43,929 bases of DNA, taken from assembly GCA_947307175.1 (NCBI GenBank), contig CAMZIK010000012.1, positions 1 to 43,929 on the forward strand, given 5' to 3'. A program made the translations under genes and the position numbers. The stretch is from an uncultured Clostridia bacterium (GTDB lineage: Bacteria; Bacillota; Clostridia; Oscillospirales; Ruminococcaceae). Shown one piece after another: positions 17,427 to 26,202 of this stretch; the stretch's first letter is position 1; the number at the start of each line of letters is the position of its first letter. The notes under the pieces are model-generated. The model did no database searches. It was not told the origin of the DNA and saw only the letters and a list, made by a program, of their open reading frames with translations.

Positions 17427-18782
17427 TTATTTAAGGCTGCATTTTACGAATTTGCCCCAGCCTCTTTCGCCGAGGAATTCGCCTTTGTCGTAAACGAGCC
17501 TGCCTCTTGAATAGGTCTGGACGGGATAGCCGTGCAGCTTCACGCCCTCCCAGATAGTATGGTCGCAGTCGGAATGCATCTTATCGTTTGTTATGGTGAA
17601 ATCAAGATCGGGGTCGTAGATAACGATGTCTGCATCCTTTCCGATAGCAACAGAGCCTTTGTCCTTGCAGCCGAAGATCTTTGCTGGGTTTTCCGAACAC
17701 AGCTTTACAGCCTGCTCAAAGGTTATCTTACCGCTGTTGGCAGCCGAGAGCATATAAGGATACATATTCTCGATGCCTGCGCAGCCGTTTGGAATTTTCG
17801 TGAAATCGTTGATGCCCCAGTCCTTTTCAGCCGACTGGAACGGGCAGTGGTCGGTGGCGATAGTGTCGATGTCGCCGCGCTTGATAGCTTCCCAGATAGC
17901 TGCCTGACTTTCAGCACCTTTCATCGGCGGAGAGCAGACAAAGTTGCGTCCGTCCTCACGCTTGTAGACATCGCTTGTGAATTCGAGGTACTGCGGGCAG
18001 GTCTCAGCATAAATTTCATAGCCCTCGTCCTTTGCCTTTGTCACAGCCTCAACGCCCTGCTTGTTGGCGAGATGCACGATGTAAAGCGGTGCGCCCGTTG
18101 CCTTTGCCCACTGGATAGCTCTTTCATCAGCCTCGCCCTCGACAAACTCTGGACGGGACATATAATGATACCAGGCGCTTGTTTTGCCCTCGGAAAGATA
18201 CTGCTTTGTGAGGGTGTTTACAAGCTCATTGTTTTCTGCGTGGACACCGATGAGTGCGCCGACCTCCTTGGCTTTTTGCAGCACACGGTAGAACACGCCG
18301 TCTGTTACGCCGAAATCATAGACCATGAACACCTTGAATGATGGTACGCCGTATTCAACACATTCGTCGATGCTGTCGAGCAGTCCGTTGTCTACGTCCT
18401 TTACGGCAACGTGGAACGAATAATCCACTGCTGCATCGGGTGCGCAGAGCGCATCACGCCTTTTTACAGTGTCGGTCATCTTTTCGCCGAAATCCTGCAG
18501 TGCAAAGTCGAACACCATTGTTGTTCCGCCGCAGGCTGCTGCTCTGGTGCCTGCGAAATAGTCATCTGAGGAGACTGTTCCGCCGAAAGGCATTGCCAGA
18601 TGTGTGTGTGCATCTATTGCACCGGGAAGCACAAGCTTTCCCGATGCGTCAACGATGCTCTGACAGTCGTTTGGTTCTATGCTGTCGGCAATACAGACGA
18701 TCTTGCCTCCCGATATGCCTACATCAGCTTTGAAAGTGGCGGAGCCGTTAACAACAGTTCCGTTTTTGATTATCATATCCAT
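17427..18782 (-). CDS. hydA: Dihydropyrimidinase (hydantoinase family)
   Basis: 451 residues. Binuclear metal-site residues are in place: His59 and His61 in DAHTHL, the carbamylated Lys150 in SFKVFMVYD, His181 in GVHAEN, His237 in VHLAN, and Asp311 in ATDHCPF. These define the cyclic amidohydrolase family of dihydropyrimidinases and D-hydantoinases. It would open dihydrouracil to N-carbamoyl-beta-alanine. GGAGAGG precedes the ATG and overlaps the stop region of the binding-protein gene. Assignment to dihydropyrimidine rather than hydantoin rests on the preA neighbour. Confidence 0.92.
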   Translation of the reverse strand: MDMIIKNGTVVNGSATFKADVGISGGKIVCIADSIEPNDCQSIVDASGKLVLPGAIDAHTHLAMPFGGTVSSDDYFAGTRAAACGGTTMVFDFALQDFGEKMTDTVKRRDALCAPDAAVDYSFHVAVKDVDNGLLDSIDECVEYGVPSFKVFMVYDFGVTDGVFYRVLQKAKEVGALIGVHAENNELVNTLTKQYLSEGKTSAWYHYMSRPEFVEGEADERAIQWAKATGAPLYIVHLANKQGVEAVTKAKDEGYEIYAETCPQYLEFTSDVYKREDGRNFVCSPPMKGAESQAAIWEAIKRGDIDTIATDHCPFQSAEKDWGINDFTKIPNGCAGIENMYPYMLSAANSGKITFEQAVKLCSENPAKIFGCKDKGSVAIGKDADIVIYDPDLDFTITNDKMHSDCDHTIWEGVKLHGYPVQTYSRGRLVYDKGEFLGERGWGKFVKCSLK

Positions 18783-18794
18783 AATGACCTCTCC

Positions 18795-19919
18795 TTACTT
18801 CTTGTAAACGAGCACGAGTCCTGAACGCTGATAAACCTGTGAGATCTCGAGAAGATTCATACCGCCTGCATTTGCGGAGATAAGGTTTGATACCCATGTT
18901 ACTCCGAAATCTACTGTGCCGTTGTTTACGGCAGTTGTTTCGCCGATGTCTCCGCCGCCTGAAACGATGTTTACATTAAGACCAACATCCTTGTAATAGC
19001 CCTTTGCGTTTGCTACGAAGTAACCCATGAACTGAGCCTGCGGCAGCCACTTGAGCTGGATTGATACATCAGTCTTTTCGGGCTTGTCAAAGCTTTCCTT
19101 CATTGCGTCTTCCCAATAGGAAGTGTTGCGGATATCGTCGAGAGTCAGGTTCTTGAGCTTGTCGGCAGCGGCGCTGTCGTCGAGCTTGATATACTTCTTA
19201 GCAAGGTCAAGTGTCTGCTGCATTGCAGCTTCGTCCATCTTGCCGTAATCGCTTACCTTGTTGCCCTTGGTGTCTGTTTCACACAGCTTCTTTACTTCCG
19301 AAGCCATATATGCCTGGTGGTCAGAGGATACTGACGAGCCTGCTTCATAAACGATCTTGGCTGCCTCCTCGGGGTTTTCGCAGGCGTACTTCCAGCCCTT
19401 CATAGATGCTGCGATGAATGCCTTGACGGTGTTAGGATTCTTTTGTGCAGATTCCTTTGTGCAGAACAGGTTGTCCTCAAGCATTGCAACGCCCTCGTCG
19501 TTCATGTCGATGATGCCGACCTTATCTCCGTAGCCGTAGCCGCCCTCGTAGCTGTTCTTGACAAGACCAAGCTCGTTGTAGGTCATAGCTGATGCAAGGG
19601 TGATGGAGCCGTCATCGAAGCCGTCCATATCAAATGCCTGTGAAATGAATTTATTTTCCTGACCGTACTTGGTCAGCAGTGCAAAGATCTCATATTCGTT
19701 TCCAAGACCCCAGTTGCCGACTTTGCCATCCTTTGCAGCGGCAATGATGCGGTCACCGTCAGCAGTTGCACCTTCTGCAGATGATGAGCTTGATGCAGAT
19801 GAACTGCTTGCGGTGGAGCTTGCATCAGTGGAAGAAGACGATGATGAACAAGCACTCATTGCTGATGTGATCATTGCGGCAGTGATAAGAACTGCCAGAG
19901 CCTTTTTGGATAATCTCAT
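18795..19919 (-). CDS. ABC transporter substrate-binding lipoprotein, NMT1/THI5-like, circularly permuted
   Basis: 374 residues. A lipoprotein signal ends at Cys24 (MTSAMSAC-like box), followed by a Ser-rich linker (25-49). The family is NMT1/THI5-like (ThiY, RibY), which normally begins with a 'V.iqLKWlPqaqf.Gy.VA..KGyYk..GL' lobe. Here that lobe is at the C-terminus (about 282-374: SIQLKWLPQAQFMGYFVANA, then KGYYKDVGLNV, ending GLVLVYKK). The segments that usually follow it come first (about 55-280: GKVGNWGLGNEYEIF, ASAMTYNELGLV, ASMKGWKYACENPEEAA). Joining the C-terminal YKK back to the residue-55 region restores the canonical order. Signal, stop codon and spacing to the neighbours are intact, so it is probably functional. 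It should deliver a pyrimidine or related ligand to the permeases next door. Confidence 0.88.
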   Translation of the reverse strand: MRLSKKALAVLITAAMITSAMSACSSSSSSTDASSTASSSSASSSSSAEGATADGDRIIAAAKDGKVGNWGLGNEYEIFALLTKYGQENKFISQAFDMDGFDDGSITLASAMTYNELGLVKNSYEGGYGYGDKVGIIDMNDEGVAMLEDNLFCTKESAQKNPNTVKAFIAASMKGWKYACENPEEAAKIVYEAGSSVSSDHQAYMASEVKKLCETDTKGNKVSDYGKMDEAAMQQTLDLAKKYIKLDDSAAADKLKNLTLDDIRNTSYWEDAMKESFDKPEKTDVSIQLKWLPQAQFMGYFVANAKGYYKDVGLNVNIVSGGGDIGETTAVNNGTVDFGVTWVSNLISANAGGMNLLEISQVYQRSGLVLVYKK

Positions 19920-19961
19920 AAAAATGCCTCCTTAAAAAATAGAGCTGATATTCAAGTGCAG

Positions 19962-20768
19962 TTACCTGCGCTTTTTCAAAACGATCGCCTCTGCTGCTAT
20001 AAGTATCGCATACATTGCGATGCCTATCACGCAGGCTACAAGGATATATGCCCATGCTGTCGAATACTGTGCGATAAGAATGTTTTCTCTGATCTGTCTG
20101 CCGACACCGATTACATACTCGGCAAAGTATTCGCTTACAAGTGCGCTGATGATGCTTACCGGCACGCTTACTCGCAGTGCGGTAAAGATATACGGGATGC
20201 TGTTGGGGAGCCTGAGTTTTCTGAACTCGGTGAGCTTTCCGGCGCCATATGTTTTCATAAGGTCCTGTGAGAATGCGGGGAGTTCGGTGAGCCCGCGGTA
20301 TGCATTGACGCTCATTGAAGCCATACAGACTATGGTGACGATGACTATTTTTGCGACCATACTTCTCACATCAGCCTGCGGGCTTACGTCTTTTGTCCAG
20401 TTGATGATAACGGGAGCAAGGGCAACTATCGGTATCGCGTTAAACGACGAAACGATGGTCAGACCGCCGCTGCCAAGCTTTCTGAATGATGCTGCGAACA
20501 CTGCGATAAGATAGCCGATGACTGAGCCGAACAAAAGTCCGAGCAATGCGACCTCCAGCGAAGCCCACACGTTTTCCATAATCTTATCGGTGTTCTCACT
20601 GATGATGGTGAGTATCCTTGTAGGATAAGGAAGAACATACTCATCTGTGTTGAGCAGCTTGTGCAGCAGACCTGTCTGCCACGCTGTGATGAGCACGCCG
20701 CCGAATGCCACAGGCAGCAGCACCGATTGAACTGCGCTGCGGCGTTTGCTGTTCATTTTTGCAGACAT
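19962..20768 (-). CDS. ABC transporter permease (pyrimidine or precursor uptake)
   Basis: 268 residues with about six predicted membrane helices and the BPD_transp_1 EAA-type loop (KTYGAGKLTEFRKLRLPNSI). The family is that of SsuC/ThiX/RibX permeases paired with NMT1-type binding proteins. Its start lies 3 bases past the stop of the second permease gene. The two permeases are different proteins, so the channel is probably a heterodimer. Confidence 0.9.
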   Translation of the reverse strand: MSAKMNSKRRSAVQSVLLPVAFGGVLITAWQTGLLHKLLNTDEYVLPYPTRILTIISENTDKIMENVWASLEVALLGLLFGSVIGYLIAVFAASFRKLGSGGLTIVSSFNAIPIVALAPVIINWTKDVSPQADVRSMVAKIVIVTIVCMASMSVNAYRGLTELPAFSQDLMKTYGAGKLTEFRKLRLPNSIPYIFTALRVSVPVSIISALVSEYFAEYVIGVGRQIRENILIAQYSTAWAYILVACVIGIAMYAILIAAEAIVLKKRR

Positions 20769-20771
20769 AGC

Positions 20772-21593
20772 TCATCGTCCTTTCTGTTCAAGCTTTTTAT
20801 ACGGGCACAGCAGCTTCTCGATGATGCCTATGAAATAGAAGCTGAGTATGCCGATTATTGCGCTGAAAAATACTATATCCCAGAAAACGTATCTTGTCAT
20901 TGCGCCTTTGAGCGACTGTGAAAGCAGACAGCCAAGTCCCAGACCGCCTTGGAGCGTATCAACAAGGATAGATGCTGTGATAGCCATTGGTGCGGAGATC
21001 TTCAGTCCTGTGAAAAAATATGGGATACAGGACGGTATCATCATTTTTGTGTACAGCTGGAATTTGCTTGCCGAGTAAGAGTACATCAGCTCGTGGGATT
21101 CACGCCTTACTGCCTTGAAGCCTGCCAGCGTGTTTGCAGCCACGGGATAGAACGTTAGTATCGCTGCGATAACGATTCGGCTGACGGCGATGTCCTTGGT
21201 TATGGCGTTGATTATCGGCGCCATTCCGAGGATCGGGATTATCTGTATCAGCATAAGATACGGGAAAACTACCTTTTCAACGATACCCGAAAGGCTCATT
21301 ATCAATGCGAGTATGAATCCCAGTGCAATGCCTATCACATAACCTATCGCTGCACGGGAAAGGGTAGCGCCTGCGTTTTCCATTACCATCTGAAATGCGG
21401 TCTGCGATCCGTTTATCTTTTTGTCGCTTGTGATAGAATCGACTACGCCGCTGAGGTGCGGAAGAACATTTTCAGGTGTTCGTTTTGTCTGCTCGACCTG
21501 ATAAGCGAATATCTCCCAGACGATTATCAGTGCAGCTATCCAGATAAATGTGAAGAATAGTTTTGAATTAGTGATCTTTCTGACCAGCTTCAT
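20772..21593 (-). CDS. ABC transporter permease (second subunit)
   Basis: 273 residues, about six membrane helices, with an EAA loop around YSYSASKFQLYTKMMIPSCI. An AGGAG site precedes the ATG, and the gene starts 12 bases after the ATPase gene. It forms the membrane channel with the permease at 19962-20768. Confidence 0.9.
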   Translation of the reverse strand: MKLVRKITNSKLFFTFIWIAALIIVWEIFAYQVEQTKRTPENVLPHLSGVVDSITSDKKINGSQTAFQMVMENAGATLSRAAIGYVIGIALGFILALIMSLSGIVEKVVFPYLMLIQIIPILGMAPIINAITKDIAVSRIVIAAILTFYPVAANTLAGFKAVRRESHELMYSYSASKFQLYTKMMIPSCIPYFFTGLKISAPMAITASILVDTLQGGLGLGCLLSQSLKGAMTRYVFWDIVFFSAIIGILSFYFIGIIEKLLCPYKKLEQKGR

Positions 21594-21605
21594 TCAGATC
21601 AGCTC

Positions 21606-22394
21606 CTAAACGCCCTCAAAGCTGTTTCTGACCTTTGAAACGAGAGCGGTGAATTCGGGGGTATCTCTTATCTCCATACTCCTCGGGCGTGGCAGGTCGA
21701 TGTCGATGACTGCCGAAAGTCTGCCGGGGTGCGGTGAAAGCACACACACCTTATCGGAGAGGAACACGGATTCGGAGATGTTATGCGTAACGAAAATAAT
21801 TGTCTTGTTGGTCTTGCGCCATATTTTCAGCAGGTCTATGTGCAGCTTTTCTCTTGTGAACTCGTCGAGTGCGGAGAACGGCTCGTCCATAAGGAGTATC
21901 TCGGGCTGCAGCACAAGCGCTCTTGCGATGCCGACTCTCTGCTGCATACCGCCTGAAAGCTGCCTCGGATAGTGGTTTGCGAATTCCGAAAGACCAACGA
22001 GGTCAAGCATTTTTATTGCACGCTCTCTGCGTTCGGATTTGCTTTCGTGTGTTATTTCAAGCGGAAGTTCGATATTTTTTATAACGGTGCGCCAGTCGTA
22101 AAGCGTCGCGCTCTGGAAAACCATTCCGTATCTGCGCTTGAGCCTTGCCTCTCTGGGAGTTTCGCCGCCTATGAGCACCTTGCCCGATGTCGGCTGCAGC
22201 AGGTCTGCAATTATGCGAAGCAGAGTTGTCTTTCCGCAGCCCGATGGACCGAGCAGTGATATGAACTCGCCTTTGTGTATATCCATTGTGACGCTTGTAA
22301 GAGCCTGTACCTTTTTGCCGTCGGCTGCGTCATATGTCATGCCGACATTGTCAAGCATTATTTCTACGTTTCTGTTTTCTGTCGTCTCAAGCAT
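21606..22394 (-). CDS. ABC transporter ATP-binding protein
   Basis: 262 residues, cytosolic ATPase. Walker A GPSGCGKTT (49-57), signature LSGGMQQRVGIARA, Walker B EILLMDEPFSALDE and the H-loop VTHNISE are all present. It is of the SsuB/TauB/ThiZ type that works with NMT1-like binding proteins. It is the first gene of the operon: the ATG at 22394 has GGAAGG 9 bases upstream, directly after the leader hairpin. Confidence 0.94.
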   Translation of the reverse strand: MLETTENRNVEIMLDNVGMTYDAADGKKVQALTSVTMDIHKGEFISLLGPSGCGKTTLLRIIADLLQPTSGKVLIGGETPREARLKRRYGMVFQSATLYDWRTVIKNIELPLEITHESKSERRERAIKMLDLVGLSEFANHYPRQLSGGMQQRVGIARALVLQPEILLMDEPFSALDEFTREKLHIDLLKIWRKTNKTIIFVTHNISESVFLSDKVCVLSPHPGRLSAVIDIDLPRPRSMEIRDTPEFTALVSKVRNSFEGV

Positions 22395-22410
22395 TTCATA
22401 TCACCTTCCC

Positions 22411-22456
22411 GAAAAACAAAAGCAGGCAAAGACTTTAAAGACGCCTTTGCCTGCTT
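22411..22456 (-). promoter_or_regulatory. Leader hairpin with T run: putative attenuator of the pyrimidine operon
   Basis: On the minus strand, AAGCAGGCAAAG pairs perfectly (12 bp) with CTTTGCCTGCTT and is followed at once by TTTTGTTTTT. It lies between the promoter (22475-22504) and the ribosome binding site of the ATPase gene. As drawn it would terminate transcription before the operon. No obvious antiterminator was identified, so the controlling ligand or protein is unknown. Confidence 0.7.
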
Positions 22457-22474
22457 CGTTGTTTCTATGTCCGT

Positions 22475-22504
22475 ATTATAGCAGATGCCTGTGCACAGTG
22501 TCAA
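22475..22504 (-). promoter_or_regulatory. Sigma-70 promoter of the pyrimidine operon
   Basis: Consensus TTGACA (22499-22504) and TATAAT (22475-22480) with an 18-base spacer on the minus strand, about 80 bases before the first gene. Confidence 0.85.
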
Positions 22505-22668
22505 CGCACAATTAGAATTATGTGAGATATGTCCAAAATGATTTCAAACAATGCGATAAATTAGTCTTAATCATTGATAACTGTCAGAAATAACTTGTCC
22601 GTGATTGTGCTTTGGCACAGTCCGCCCGAAATTTCGTCAATGCTAAAGCACAATGAGCAAAACTGCAC

Positions 22669-22697
22669 GAAAAAAGGCGTTTCTGTTACGAAACGCC
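22669..22697 (-). terminator. Intrinsic-terminator-like hairpin in the divergent region
   Basis: GGCGTTTC/GAAACGCC forms a perfect 8-bp stem with a 6-base loop; on the minus strand it is followed by six T. No minus-strand gene lies just to its right, so it may insulate the pyrimidine promoter from antisense transcription. The rest of the 22505-22760 stretch shows no gene. Confidence 0.55.
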
Positions 22698-22760
22698 ATT
22701 GCTCTGATATTACTCTTTGCTTGTATCATAACACGACCGAGAGCTTTTGTCAAGTTGTGC

Positions 22761-22789
22761 TTGACAAGCGGCTTATAAAGGTATATACT
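22761..22789 (+). promoter_or_regulatory. Sigma-70 promoter of nadE
   Basis: TTGACA (22761-22766) and TATACT (22784-22789) are 17 bases apart. The -35 is embedded in an inverted repeat (TTGTCAAG...CTTGACAA, 22747-22768) that could be an operator. Confidence 0.8.
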
Positions 22790-22803
22790 GTATACAGATT
22801 GGC

Positions 22804-22839
22804 AAAGGTGCTGTTTTTACGGCGCCTTTTTATTTTTTT
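22804..22839 (+). promoter_or_regulatory. Leader hairpin with T run just before the nadE ribosome binding site
   Basis: AAAGGTGCTG (22804-22813) pairs along its whole length, with two G-U pairs, with CGGCGCCTTT (22820-22829). TTTTTATTTTTTT follows and GGAGG comes next. It resembles an intrinsic terminator in the leader. The same stem core recurs at 24790-24823. Confidence 0.6.
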
Positions 22840-22851
22840 GGAGGCAGTTTT

Positions 22852-24768
22852 ATGAAGGACGGATTTATAAAGGTGGCTTGTGCCACGTCCAAGCTGAAAG
22901 CCGCAGACTGCGTTTTCAACGCGGACAGGATAATCGAGACGGCAAAGCAGGCGTGCGGCAGCGGCGTTAAGATAGTGTGCTTTCCCGAGCTTGCGGTGAC
23001 GGGATACACCTGCGGTGACCTGTTTTTGCAGGACACGCTTCTGACAGCGGCGAAAAAGGAGCTTGCGAGGATAGTCAGGGAAACGGCAGGTCTTGATATA
23101 GTATCAATAGTCGGCGCTCCGCTGAGCGCTGGCGGCAAGCTGTACAACTGCGCGGTGGTCATCAACAAGGGCAGGGCTGTGGGCGCTGTTGCGAAAAAGA
23201 ACATTCCGAATTACAACGAGTTTTATGAGGTTCGGCATTTCAGCGCGGGAAGTGACGAGCTGTGCTGTGATGTGCGGCTCGACAGTGAGCTGTCAGTGCA
23301 CATTGAGGACGCGGTTTTCGTCTGCGACGAGCTGCCCGAGCTGACTTTCGGTATTGAGATCTGCGAAGATATGTGGGTGAGCAGTTCGCCGTCGGAAAGG
23401 CTCGCAAGGTCGGGCGCGGTCATCATCTTCAATCTGTCGGCGAGCGACGAGGTCATCGGCAAGGCTGATTACCGCAGAATGATTGTCGGCGCAAAGTCGG
23501 GTTCGCTGGCTTGTGCTTATGCATACTGTGATGCAGGAATCGGCGAATCCACGCAGGATATGGTCTTTGCGGGACATGACATCATTGCGGAGAACGGCTC
23601 TGTGCTTGCACAGTCAAAGCTGTTCACCAGCGGTCTTACTGCGGCGGATATCGACATCAAAAAGCTGCTGCACGAGCGAATGAGAATGAACACTTTCACG
23701 GCGTGTGCGTGCGTCAAGAACGTTGGGTTTTCGCTTGATGTGACCGAAACGGTGCTTGAAAGAGCTTTTGCAAAAACGCCGTTTGTGCCCGCTGACAAGC
23801 GCGCTCTTGACAGCAGATGCGAGGAGATACTCACTATGCAGGCTGTGGGACTGATGACAAGGCTCGGGCACATAGGCTGCAAAACAGCGGTGCTGGGTCT
23901 GTCGGGCGGACTTGATTCGACACTTGCGCTGATAGTCACCGTGCACGCTTTTGATATGCTGGGGCTTGACCGAAAAGGGATCCGCACAGTCACAATGCCC
24001 TGCTTCGGCACGACAGACCGTACCTACACAAACGCCTGCAAGCTCGCGGCAGCTTATGGCACGACTCTTGAGGAGATAAACATCTGCGCCAGCGTTATGC
24101 AGCATCTTTCCGACATTGGTCACAGCCTTGACGACCACGATGTGACCTACGAAAACGCACAGGCAAGGGAGCGCACGCAGGTGCTGATGGACAAGGCAAA
24201 CCAGCTTGGCGGAATCGTTATCGGCACGGGCGACCTTTCGGAGCTTGCGCTGGGCTGGGCGACCTACAACGGCGACCATATGTCGATGTACGCGGTCAAT
24301 TCGTCGATTCCAAAGACGCTTGTGCGCTGGTTGGTAAACTACGAGGCGGGAATTTCCGACGGGGAATTGCAGAGCGTTCTGTGTGACGTGCTCGACACGC
24401 CTGTCAGCCCCGAGCTGCTTCCGCCCGAAAGCGACGGAACTATCTCGCAGAGGACGGAGGACATTGTCGGACCGTACGAGCTGCACGACTTTTTTATGTA
24501 CTATATGCTCCGCTTCGGATTCAGTCCTTCAAAGATCTTCCGCATAGCGTGCAGGGCGTTTTCAGTGCAGTACCCGAAAGAAGTGATACTCAAATGGCTG
24601 AAAACATTTTACCGCCGTTTCTTCTTGCAGCAGTTCAAGCGCTCCTGTCTGCCCGACGGACCAAAGGTCGGCACGGTCACGCTGTCGCCCCGCGGTGACT
24701 GGCGTATGCCAAGTGATGCTTCGGCAAACGTATGGCTCAGCGAGATCGAGAAACTGAACGCTGAATGA
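22852..24768 (+). CDS. nadE: Glutamine-dependent NAD+ synthetase
   Basis: 638 residues. The N-terminal nitrilase-type glutaminase domain has the Glu-Lys-Cys triad: Glu46 in FPELAVTGYT, Lys115/116 in KKNIPNYNEFYE, and Cys171 in GIEICEDMW. The C-terminal synthetase domain has the PP-loop SGGLDS (351-356) and GTGDLSELALGW. It amidates nicotinate adenine dinucleotide to NAD+ using glutamine and ATP. Length fits the two-domain form. It is transcribed from its own promoter, divergently from the pyrimidine operon. Confidence 0.96.
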   Translation: MKDGFIKVACATSKLKAADCVFNADRIIETAKQACGSGVKIVCFPELAVTGYTCGDLFLQDTLLTAAKKELARIVRETAGLDIVSIVGAPLSAGGKLYNCAVVINKGRAVGAVAKKNIPNYNEFYEVRHFSAGSDELCCDVRLDSELSVHIEDAVFVCDELPELTFGIEICEDMWVSSSPSERLARSGAVIIFNLSASDEVIGKADYRRMIVGAKSGSLACAYAYCDAGIGESTQDMVFAGHDIIAENGSVLAQSKLFTSGLTAADIDIKKLLHERMRMNTFTACACVKNVGFSLDVTETVLERAFAKTPFVPADKRALDSRCEEILTMQAVGLMTRLGHIGCKTAVLGLSGGLDSTLALIVTVHAFDMLGLDRKGIRTVTMPCFGTTDRTYTNACKLAAAYGTTLEEINICASVMQHLSDIGHSLDDHDVTYENAQARERTQVLMDKANQLGGIVIGTGDLSELALGWATYNGDHMSMYAVNSSIPKTLVRWLVNYEAGISDGELQSVLCDVLDTPVSPELLPPESDGTISQRTEDIVGPYELHDFFMYYMLRFGFSPSKIFRIACRAFSVQYPKEVILKWLKTFYRRFFLQQFKRSCLPDGPKVGTVTLSPRGDWRMPSDASANVWLSEIEKLNAE

Positions 24769-24789
24769 CAGATAAAAAATACTATTGGC

Positions 24790-24823
24790 AACGGTGCTGA
24801 ATTTTTTCGGCGCCGTTTTTTTT
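24790..24823 (+). terminator. Terminator or attenuator between nadE and the FUSC-HAD gene
   Basis: AACGGTGCTG (24790-24799) pairs with CGGCGCCGTT (24808-24817), including two G-U pairs, and eight T follow, ending just before the GAGGTG ribosome binding site of the next gene. The stem core is the same as in the nadE leader. Read-through would be needed to express the next gene, since no separate promoter was seen in the 66-base gap. Confidence 0.7.
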
Positions 24824-24834
24824 GAGGTGATCAT

Positions 24835-26118
24835 ATGAAAGGAGCAAAAAGGCTGCCGCCTATCGGTGCGAGAATAATTAAATCAGCCGTGTCGGTGGCG
24901 CTTTGTATGCTGATATATTTTGTACGCACGCTGCTGCCCGTCGGAAACGGGATCCCGTTTTACAGTGCGCTGGCGGCGCTGTGGTGTTTACAGCCTTACT
25001 CGGCAACGTCAAAAAACAACGCAGGTCAGCGCTCGATAGGTACGTTCATCGGTGCGGCGTTCGGGCTGGTTTTCATCGTTATGCTCAAAGGATCGGGACT
25101 GACAAAACAGATCGCTGTTTACCTGCTGGCGTCGGCTGTGATAATCCCCGTTATCTATCTCACTGTCCTGCTTGACAAGCGAAATGCTTCGTTCTTTTCC
25201 TGCGTTGTGTTTCTGAGCATAGCGCTGACACATTCGTTTGACAGCGACCCTTATCTTTTCGTGTTCAACAGGGTGCTTGACACGTTTATCGGTATCGGTG
25301 TAGGGCTTGCGGTGAACAATTTCCACCTACCGATAAAGCATGACAGCGATACGCTTTTTGTCAGCGGCATAGATTCTGTGCTTATCCCTGACGACAGCAA
25401 CTCTGTGCAGTACAGCAAGGTGGAGCTAAACAGGCTCATAAGGCTGGGCGTAAAGTTTACCATTTCGACGATACACACTCCGGCGGTGGTCATGTCACTT
25501 ATGAAAGGCGTGGAGCTGCGGCTGCCTGTTATTGTTATGGACGGAGCTGCACTTTATGACATAAAGCAGAAGGAGTACATTGAGGCGGAATATCTGCCGG
25601 CAGACATCAGCGAAAAAGCCGAGGAAATAATTGCGCAGAACGGTTCGCACTGCTTTGTCAATGTGATGTATGATTCCACGCTGCTTATTTTCTACGGCGA
25701 GTTCACCAACCCTGCCGAAAAGGAACTGTTCGATTCGTTCAAGCATTCACCCTACCGCAACTATATCCGCTCGTCTTTCAGGCGGCATGACGCAAACGAA
25801 AGGATACTCTATCTTACGGTGCTGGAAACTGCCGAGAGAGCAAAAGTACTCAAAGATAAGCTGACTGTGCAGCTTGGCGGACAGGTGCGTGTGACTGTCA
25901 CAGAGTCGGGCTTTGACGGGTACGAGTATGTCAGGGTGTATTCGCCGCTTGCCTCAAAGCACGAGATGCTCAAAAAGCTGAAAGCGCACACGGGCATCGA
26001 AAAGACGGTGACTTTCGGAAGCATCAAGGGCGAGTATGATGTCTATATCGGTGACGGCGGCGGAAACACCACCGTGAAAAAGCTGAAGAAGCTGTACCGA
26101 GACGATGTTTATCATTAA
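24835..26118 (+). CDS. FUSC/aromatic-acid-exporter-like membrane domain fused to a degenerate HAD (Cof-type) domain
   Basis: 427 residues. Residues about 10-160 hold four to five hydrophobic helices in the FUSC/ArAE_1 style, with RSIGTFIGAAFG and a downstream RVLDTFIGIGVGLAVN motif. Residues about 170-427 follow the plan of Cof-type HAD phosphatases. However, the nucleophile motif DxDGT is replaced by SGIDSVLI and the TGR motif by STIHTP. The C-terminal GDGGGNT stretch resembles the GD.xND motif. The soluble domain is therefore probably not a phosphatase and may bind a ligand to gate or sense transport. The substrate is unknown. Confidence 0.75.
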   Translation: MKGAKRLPPIGARIIKSAVSVALCMLIYFVRTLLPVGNGIPFYSALAALWCLQPYSATSKNNAGQRSIGTFIGAAFGLVFIVMLKGSGLTKQIAVYLLASAVIIPVIYLTVLLDKRNASFFSCVVFLSIALTHSFDSDPYLFVFNRVLDTFIGIGVGLAVNNFHLPIKHDSDTLFVSGIDSVLIPDDSNSVQYSKVELNRLIRLGVKFTISTIHTPAVVMSLMKGVELRLPVIVMDGAALYDIKQKEYIEAEYLPADISEKAEEIIAQNGSHCFVNVMYDSTLLIFYGEFTNPAEKELFDSFKHSPYRNYIRSSFRRHDANERILYLTVLETAERAKVLKDKLTVQLGGQVRVTVTESGFDGYEYVRVYSPLASKHEMLKKLKAHTGIEKTVTFGSIKGEYDVYIGDGGGNTTVKKLKKLYRDDVYH

Positions 26119-26153
26119 ATATCCGACATCTTTTACTATTGCGCTTTAAATCG

Positions 26154-26182
26154 TTGACAAGGAACTCAAAAGCTGTTATACT
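26154..26182 (+). promoter_or_regulatory. Sigma-70 promoter of the ATP-grasp/alpha-E/transglutaminase operon
   Basis: TTGACA (26154-26159) and TATACT (26177-26182) are 17 bases apart. Confidence 0.8.
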
Positions 26183-26202
26183 GTTTAATAAGAATATCAA
26201 GC

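Noticed and set aside
22504..22760. Pyrimidine- or NAD-responsive riboswitch in the divergent region
   Set aside because: Apart from one terminator-like hairpin and the promoters, no known riboswitch core could be recognised by eye.
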